DNA of 26,551 nucleotides from CAXXOK01 sp964640955 (lineage in GTDB: Bacteria > Bacillota > Clostridia > Christensenellales > Aristaeellaceae). The stretch lies in NCBI GenBank assembly GCA_964640955.1, contig CAZXJI010000033.1:1-26551 (forward strand). Reading direction: 5' to 3'. Both the position numbers and the translations under genes were made by a program. The notes under the pieces are model-generated. The model did no database searches, was not told where the DNA came from, and saw only the letters and a list, made by a program, of their open reading frames with translations. This document shows, one piece after another, positions 22,790 through 26,551 of the stretch. Within the stretch, counting starts at the first letter, position 1; every line of letters starts with the position of its first letter.

Positions 22790-23995
22790 TCAGTCCGTAA
22801 TGGGGCGGCCCTCCACGATGGCGAGGGTATCCCGCGCGATGACGCGCTCCTCGTCGGTGGGGATGACGCACACCTTCACGGTGCTGTCGTCGGTGGAGAT
22901 CACGGCCTCGTCCCGGGTCTTGTTCTTTTCGGGGTCGAGCTTGGCGCCCAGGTAATCGAAGTCCTTCATGACCATGGCGCGCAGGTTCATGTTGTTTTCG
23001 CCGATGCCCGCCGTGAACACGATGGCGTCCACGCCGTTCATCTCGGCGGCGTACGCGCCGATGTACTTGCGGATGCCCCACACCAGCATGTCCCGCGCGA
23101 CGGTCGCGCTTTCCTCGCCGCGGTCGGCGGCGGCGTCGATGTCGCGCATGTCGCTGGAAATGCCGCTGATGCCCAACAGCCCGCTCTTTTTATTGAGCAT
23201 GGAGAGCACTTCGTCCACGGTCATCTTTTCGTTGTTGGCAATGTACTGCACCACCGCGGGGTCCAGGCTCCCGGAACGGGTACCCATCAGCACGCCCTCC
23301 AAAGGCGTAATGCCCATGCTGGTGTCCAGGCATTTGCCGTTCAAAACCGCGGCCAGGCTGGAGCCGTTGCCCAGATGGCAGGTAATCACCTTGCTGTGCG
23401 CCCTGTTTAGCCCCAGAAACTCGCAGGCGCGCTTGCTGACGTAGCGGTGGCTGGTGCCGTGAAAGCCGTAGCGGCGCACGTGCAGCGTATCGTAATACTT
23501 CATGGGCACGCCGTACAGGTAGGCCTTCTTGGGCATGGTCTGGTGGAAGGCGGTATCGAACACCGCCACGTTGGGCGTGCCGGGCATCACCTTTTCGCAG
23601 GCTTCGATGCCCATGAGGTTGGCGGGGTTGTGCAGCGGGCCCAGGGGGATGTTGTCCCGGATGGCGCACTTCACCTCGTCGTTGACCAGAACGCTGGCGG
23701 TAAAACGCTCGCCGCCGTGCAGCACGCGGTGGCCCACCGCGCCGATCTCGTCCATGCTCCTCACCGCGCCCTTCTCCGGGTCGGTGAGCGCTTTGAGCAT
23801 CCACTGGATGCCGTCGGTGTGGGTTTTCATGGGGGATACGGCGTCGAAAACTTTTCCGTCGATCTTCTGGCAGATGTGGCTGCCCTCGATGCCGATGCGC
23901 TCCACCAGCCCTTTGGCCAGCAGCTTCTCACCGTCCATATCGATCAATTGGTATTTCAGGGAAGAGGAACCCGCGTTGAGAATGAGGATTTTCAT
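22790..23995 (-). CDS. ackA: Acetate kinase
   Basis: The 401-residue product is acetate kinase, which makes ATP and acetate from acetyl phosphate and ADP. The N-terminal phosphate loop NAGSSSLKYQL (7-17) and GFHGTSHRYVSKRA are family signatures; the nucleotide segment HLGNGSSLAAV and FTAGIGENN are also present. AAGGAG precedes ATG 23995. It begins 12 bp after pta and forms an operon with it. No convincing terminator was seen before the DUF177 promoter. Confidence 0.97.
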   Translation of the reverse strand: MKILILNAGSSSLKYQLIDMDGEKLLAKGLVERIGIEGSHICQKIDGKVFDAVSPMKTHTDGIQWMLKALTDPEKGAVRSMDEIGAVGHRVLHGGERFTASVLVNDEVKCAIRDNIPLGPLHNPANLMGIEACEKVMPGTPNVAVFDTAFHQTMPKKAYLYGVPMKYYDTLHVRRYGFHGTSHRYVSKRACEFLGLNRAHSKVITCHLGNGSSLAAVLNGKCLDTSMGITPLEGVLMGTRSGSLDPAVVQYIANNEKMTVDEVLSMLNKKSGLLGISGISSDMRDIDAAADRGEESATVARDMLVWGIRKYIGAYAAEMNGVDAIVFTAGIGENNMNLRAMVMKDFDYLGAKLDPEKNKTRDEAVISTDDSTVKVCVIPTDEERVIARDTLAIVEGRPITD

Positions 23996-24007
23996 TAATA
24001 CAACTCC

Positions 24008-25006
24008 TTACGCCTGTGCTTTGACCGCCGTGATCGCCACGACGCTTACGATATCCTCCACCGAGCAGCCGCGGCTCAGATCGTTGACGGGCTTGGCCAG
24101 GCCCTGCACGATGGGGCCCACCGCCGTGGCGCCTGCGAAGCGCTGCACCAGCTTGTAGCCGATGTTGCCCGACTGCAGATCCGGGAACACCAGCACGTTG
24201 GCGTGGCCCGCCACGGTGCTGCCGGGCGCCTTGAGCGCGCCCACGCTTGCCACCAGCGCCGCGTCCGCCTGCAGTTCGCCGTCGCAGGCAAGGGCGGGGG
24301 CCAGCTCGTGCACCTTTTCGGTCGCCTGCTGCACCTTGGTCACGTTGTCGTGCTTGGCGCTGCCCTTGGTGGAGAAGGAAAGCATCGCCACGACGGGCTC
24401 CATGCCGGTCAGCTGTTTGCCGGTCTGCGCGCTGGCAACGGCGATGGCGGCCAACTCGTCCGCGGTCGGGTCGGGGATCACGGCGCAGTCGCCGAAAATC
24501 AGCACGCCGTCGTCGCCGTAGTGCTTATCGGGCACTTCCATGATAAAGGCGCCGCTGACAACCTTGATGCCAGGCGCCGTTTTGATAATCTGGAGCGCGG
24601 GGCGAAGCACGTTGCCGGTTGAGTTGATGGCGCCGGCGACCATACCGTCCGCGTCGCCGCTTTTCACCATCACCGCGCCGTAATAAAGGGGATCGCCCGT
24701 TACCAGCGCCGTGGCCTGTTCCTCGGTCATGCCCTTGGCCTTGCGAAGCTCAAAGAGCAGAGAAGCATACGCTCCGGCCTTTTCGCTGGTTTTGGGATCG
24801 ATCTGCGCAACGCCGGTCAGGTCGGTGCCGGTTTCCCCGGCGACCCTGGCGATGGCTTCCGGCGCGCCCAGCAGCGTCACCCTGGCGATGCCCTGGTCGG
24901 TAATCAGGCGCGCGGCCTGCACCGTGCGCGGCTCGGAACCCTCGGCCAGCACGATATGCTTTACGTTCTGCTTTGCTTTCGCTTTGATTTTGTCGATAAC
25001 GGACAT
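24008..25006 (-). CDS. pta: Phosphate acetyltransferase
   Basis: The 332-residue product is the short Pta form typical of clostridia, converting acetyl-CoA and phosphate to acetyl phosphate and CoA. Landmarks are HIVLAEGSEPRTVQAA near the start, DGMVAGAINSTGNVLRPALQ in the middle, FPDLQSGNIGYKL and the C-terminal KPVNDLSRGCS motif. GGGAGG is eight bases before ATG 25006; the open frame runs further upstream to 25186 but that part crosses the promoter region and is not homologous to Pta. With ackA it forms the acetate-producing, ATP-yielding branch. It is divergent from tmcAL across a region of TTGTAT palindromes. Confidence 0.96.
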   Translation of the reverse strand: MSVIDKIKAKAKQNVKHIVLAEGSEPRTVQAARLITDQGIARVTLLGAPEAIARVAGETGTDLTGVAQIDPKTSEKAGAYASLLFELRKAKGMTEEQATALVTGDPLYYGAVMVKSGDADGMVAGAINSTGNVLRPALQIIKTAPGIKVVSGAFIMEVPDKHYGDDGVLIFGDCAVIPDPTADELAAIAVASAQTGKQLTGMEPVVAMLSFSTKGSAKHDNVTKVQQATEKVHELAPALACDGELQADAALVASVGALKAPGSTVAGHANVLVFPDLQSGNIGYKLVQRFAGATAVGPIVQGLAKPVNDLSRGCSVEDIVSVVAITAVKAQA

Positions 25007-25029
25007 GGCGGTTTCCTCCCTTATGTGGT

Positions 25030-25075
25030 AGAATACAAGCGTATTGTATCTGTATACAACCGAAATAGTATACAC
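25030..25075. promoter_or_regulatory. Divergent promoter region with TTGTAT palindromes
   Basis: Three alternating half-sites, ATACAA (25033-25038), TTGTAT (25044-25049) and ATACAA (25054-25059), are spaced by 10 to 11 bp, and GTATAC recurs at 25052-25057 and 25068-25073. The minus strand could read TTGTAT, 18 bases, TATTCT for pta. The plus strand could read TTGTAT, 16 bases, TAGTAT for tmcAL. The palindromes overlap both promoters, so a shared regulator is likely. The regulator is unknown. Confidence 0.5.
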
Positions 25076-25163
25076 CTTCCGCCGCGGAAATGGAAGAGAA
25101 TCGGCGAAAAACACGCGTCCGAACACGAAAAACACAATCGTTCCCGGAAAGGAGGGCGAAACC

Positions 25164-26354
25164 GTGCGTCCGACCGTGGGAATCATCTGCGAGTACGATC
25201 CGTTCCACCTGGGTCACGCGCGCCAGTTCGCGCTGATTCGGCGGCAGCTGCCCGACGCGCGCATCCTGTGCGTGATGAGCGGCTGCTTTACCCAGCGCGG
25301 GATGCCCGCGCTGTTCCCCCCCGCCTTTCGGGCGGGCGCGGCGCTTGCCGCCGGGGCCGACGCGGCGGTGGAATTGCCCTGCGCGTTTTCCCTGCGGGAG
25401 GCGGAGAACTTCGCGCTGGGCGGCGTAGCGCTGCTTGACCGTCTCGGGTTCGTGACCCACCTGTCCTTCGGCACGGAGACGGACGGCTTTGACCTGATGA
25501 AATCCGTCGCCGCCGTTCTGGAAGCGCCGGACGAGCCGTTCCAGACGGCGCTGCGTTCGGCACTGGGCGAGGGCCGCCCCTTCGTGGCGGCGCAGGCGCG
25601 GGCCGTGGCCGCGAGCCTCGCCGCAAGCGCGGACGCCGCTACGGGCGCCGCGGCCGAGGCGCTCCTGTCCCGGCCCAACAACATACTCGGCGTGTGCTAC
25701 CTGCGCGCGCTGCTCCGCCTGCACAGCTCCGTCGTTCCCCTGCCGGTCGTGCGGGAGGGCGACTACCATGCTTCCTCGCTCGCGCAGGCGGGCTACCCTT
25801 CCGCCAGCGCCGTGCGCAAGGCCTTTCTTCGGGGCGATGCCGCCTTGGCGCAGGCCGCGTGCGGCTATCCGCTCCCGCGCGGGCCTTTCCACCGGCCGGA
25901 AGCGCTGGATACGGCGCTTTTGTACCGTCTGCGCACCATGGGCCCGGATGCCCTGCGGGCGCTGCCCGACGTAAGCGAGGGCCTCGAAAACCGGGTCTAT
26001 CAGGCGGCCCGGCAGGCGCGGGGCCGTGCGGAGCTCATCGGCCTTACGAAGGCCAAGCGCTACCCCTACGCGCGCCTCAATCGCCTGGCTTCCCACGCCC
26101 TGCTCGACATGACCGCGGAGCTGCTCGCCGCCCACGCTCTGCCGGAATACGCGCGGCTGCTGGGCTTCCGGCGGGACAGCCGGGAGGTGCTTGCGGGGCT
26201 TAAGCAAAGCACCCTGCCCGTGATTGCCAAGGCCGCCGACGGCAACGAGCGCAACGCGCTCTACGCGCTGGACGCACGCGCCTACGACCTGTGGGCGCTC
26301 GGGGCCGGGCTGCCCGCGGGGCTGATGTACCGGGAGAAAGTGATTATTTTGTAG
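25164..26354 (+). CDS. tmcAL: tRNA(Met) cytidine acetate ligase
   Basis: The 396-residue product is TmcAL (YlbM), a nucleotidyltransferase-fold enzyme known to activate acetate with ATP and acetylate C34 of elongator tRNA-Met. EYDPFHLGH (10-18) holds the HxGH nucleotide motif. MSGCFTQRGMPALF and LSRPNNILGVCYLRAL are the other family blocks; the usual MSGNFVQRG Asn is Cys here. The GTG at 25164 is chosen because GGAGGG lies eight bases upstream and the family N-terminus begins there; the open frame continues upstream without homology. In Bacillus the homologue lies near the DUF177-rpmF pair, as it does here beyond pta-ackA. It is followed by a 7-bp hairpin and the right-hand repeat. Confidence 0.93.
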   Translation: MRPTVGIICEYDPFHLGHARQFALIRRQLPDARILCVMSGCFTQRGMPALFPPAFRAGAALAAGADAAVELPCAFSLREAENFALGGVALLDRLGFVTHLSFGTETDGFDLMKSVAAVLEAPDEPFQTALRSALGEGRPFVAAQARAVAASLAASADAATGAAAEALLSRPNNILGVCYLRALLRLHSSVVPLPVVREGDYHASSLAQAGYPSASAVRKAFLRGDAALAQAACGYPLPRGPFHRPEALDTALLYRLRTMGPDALRALPDVSEGLENRVYQAARQARGRAELIGLTKAKRYPYARLNRLASHALLDMTAELLAAHALPEYARLLGFRRDSREVLAGLKQSTLPVIAKAADGNERNALYALDARAYDLWALGAGLPAGLMYREKVIIL

Positions 26355-26358
26355 GGAG

Positions 26359-26376
26359 CCTGCCTGAAAGGCAGGG
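26359..26376 (+). terminator. Weak hairpin after tmcAL
   Basis: CCTGCCT and AGGCAGG pair around GAA a few bases after the tmcAL stop codon. There is no T tract, so a true intrinsic terminator is doubtful; the following repeat may end the transcript instead. Confidence 0.35.
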
Positions 26377-26537
26377 AGTTGAGGGGGTTAGGCTCCCCTC
26401 GGGGCGGGGGGCGCAGGGGGATCGCGCCTGCGGGCGCGGGCGCGCAGGATTCCGCACCTGCGGGTGCAGGCAGGGGCTTTCCGCTCGCCCCTGCACCCTT
26501 CGGCGCTTGCCCTATAGAGGGGCGCAGAATTTCTCTC
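26374..26537 (-). repeat. Intergenic hairpin-rich repeat, right copy (inverted)
   Basis: Read on the minus strand from 26537, this matches the left repeat. The first 41 bases (26537-26497) are identical. The first hairpin keeps the loop (TTTCCGCTC on the plus strand, 26478-26486) but has a different stem, GCAGGGGC (26470-26477) with GCCCCTGC (26487-26494). The CACC type stem (26454-26467) and the CGCGCC type stem (26423-26438) are both kept around TGCG. The gene-proximal end GAGGGGGTTAGGCTCCCCTC matches the left copy. It is shorter because the second CCAAAGGG hairpin is missing. Like the left copy, it lies just past a gene's stop codon and in the same orientation relative to that gene. Confidence 0.85.
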
Positions 26538-26551
26538 CGGAGTACAGGATA

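Noticed and set aside
25044..25059. A Rex (redox) operator upstream of pta
   Set aside because: The palindrome TTGTATACAGATACAA is 16 bases long, whereas Rex sites are 18 bases with TTGTnAA/TTnACAA arms, so the spacing and inner bases do not fit.
24750..26207. A 485-codon minus-strand frame opposite tmcAL and the start of pta
   Set aside because: It runs through the divergent promoter region and opposite TmcAL, which has clear family motifs.
1..26551. The inverted flanking repeats as ends of a composite transposon or integrated element
   Set aside because: No transposase, recombinase or resistance cargo lies between them, the content is core housekeeping genes, and each copy is placed like a gene 3' element.

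Overview
The window looks like chromosomal housekeeping DNA from a G+C-rich member of the Bacillota (class Clostridia is the best guess; a finer placement is not supported). The reasons are lineage habits: a GlgC/GlgD pair of ADP-glucose pyrophosphorylase-type proteins, a valine T-box riboswitch, a DUF177-rpmF pair, TmcAL next to phosphotransacetylase and acetate kinase, a BioY biotin permease with a DNA-binding BirA, strong AGGAGG-type ribosome binding sites and sigma-A promoters. No tRNA or rRNA gene, prophage, insertion sequence or CRISPR array was seen.  Layout. 1-190: an intergenic hairpin-rich repeat. 203-5279, minus strand: a secreted five-SH3b protein, then (reading the operon 5' to 3') an MFS transporter, an AEC transporter, an esterase and the rRNA methyltransferase TlyA. 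5280-6119: a divergent control region with a candidate BirA operator, and bioY on the plus strand. 6219-12198, minus strand: a glycogen synthesis operon in the order glgB-glgC-glgD-glgA, with its promoter, a structured leader and a terminator-like hairpin before glgA. 12543-15450, minus strand: a secreted 5'-nucleotidase-type metallophosphatase and the mannonate dehydratase UxuA, each with its own promoter and terminator. 15651-16610, plus strand: birA. 16688-22694, minus strand: a translation block, read as DUF177, rpmF, a valine T-box, a 70-residue two-helix membrane protein, valS, rsmH, rsmI. 22790-25006, minus strand: pta-ackA. 25164-26354, plus strand: tmcAL. 26374-26537: a second copy of the intergenic repeat, inverted relative to the first.  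How it fits together. Pta and AckA turn acetyl-CoA into acetate and ATP. The divergent TmcAL is known to use acetate and ATP to modify the elongator tRNA-Met anticodon. RsmH and RsmI, normally separated, sit together and modify the same 16S rRNA base (C1402); TlyA elsewhere in the window modifies C1409 nearby. BirA probably controls bioY through the operator upstream of it. The glg genes convert glucose-1-phosphate to branched glycogen.  The least ordinary signals are non-coding. The window is bounded by two inverted copies of a roughly 160-190 bp element whose hairpins keep their pairing through compensatory base changes while the loop stays constant. A second, shorter palindromic repeat occurs twice around the 3' end of the DUF177 gene and supplies its last codons. 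No clearly new protein system was found.
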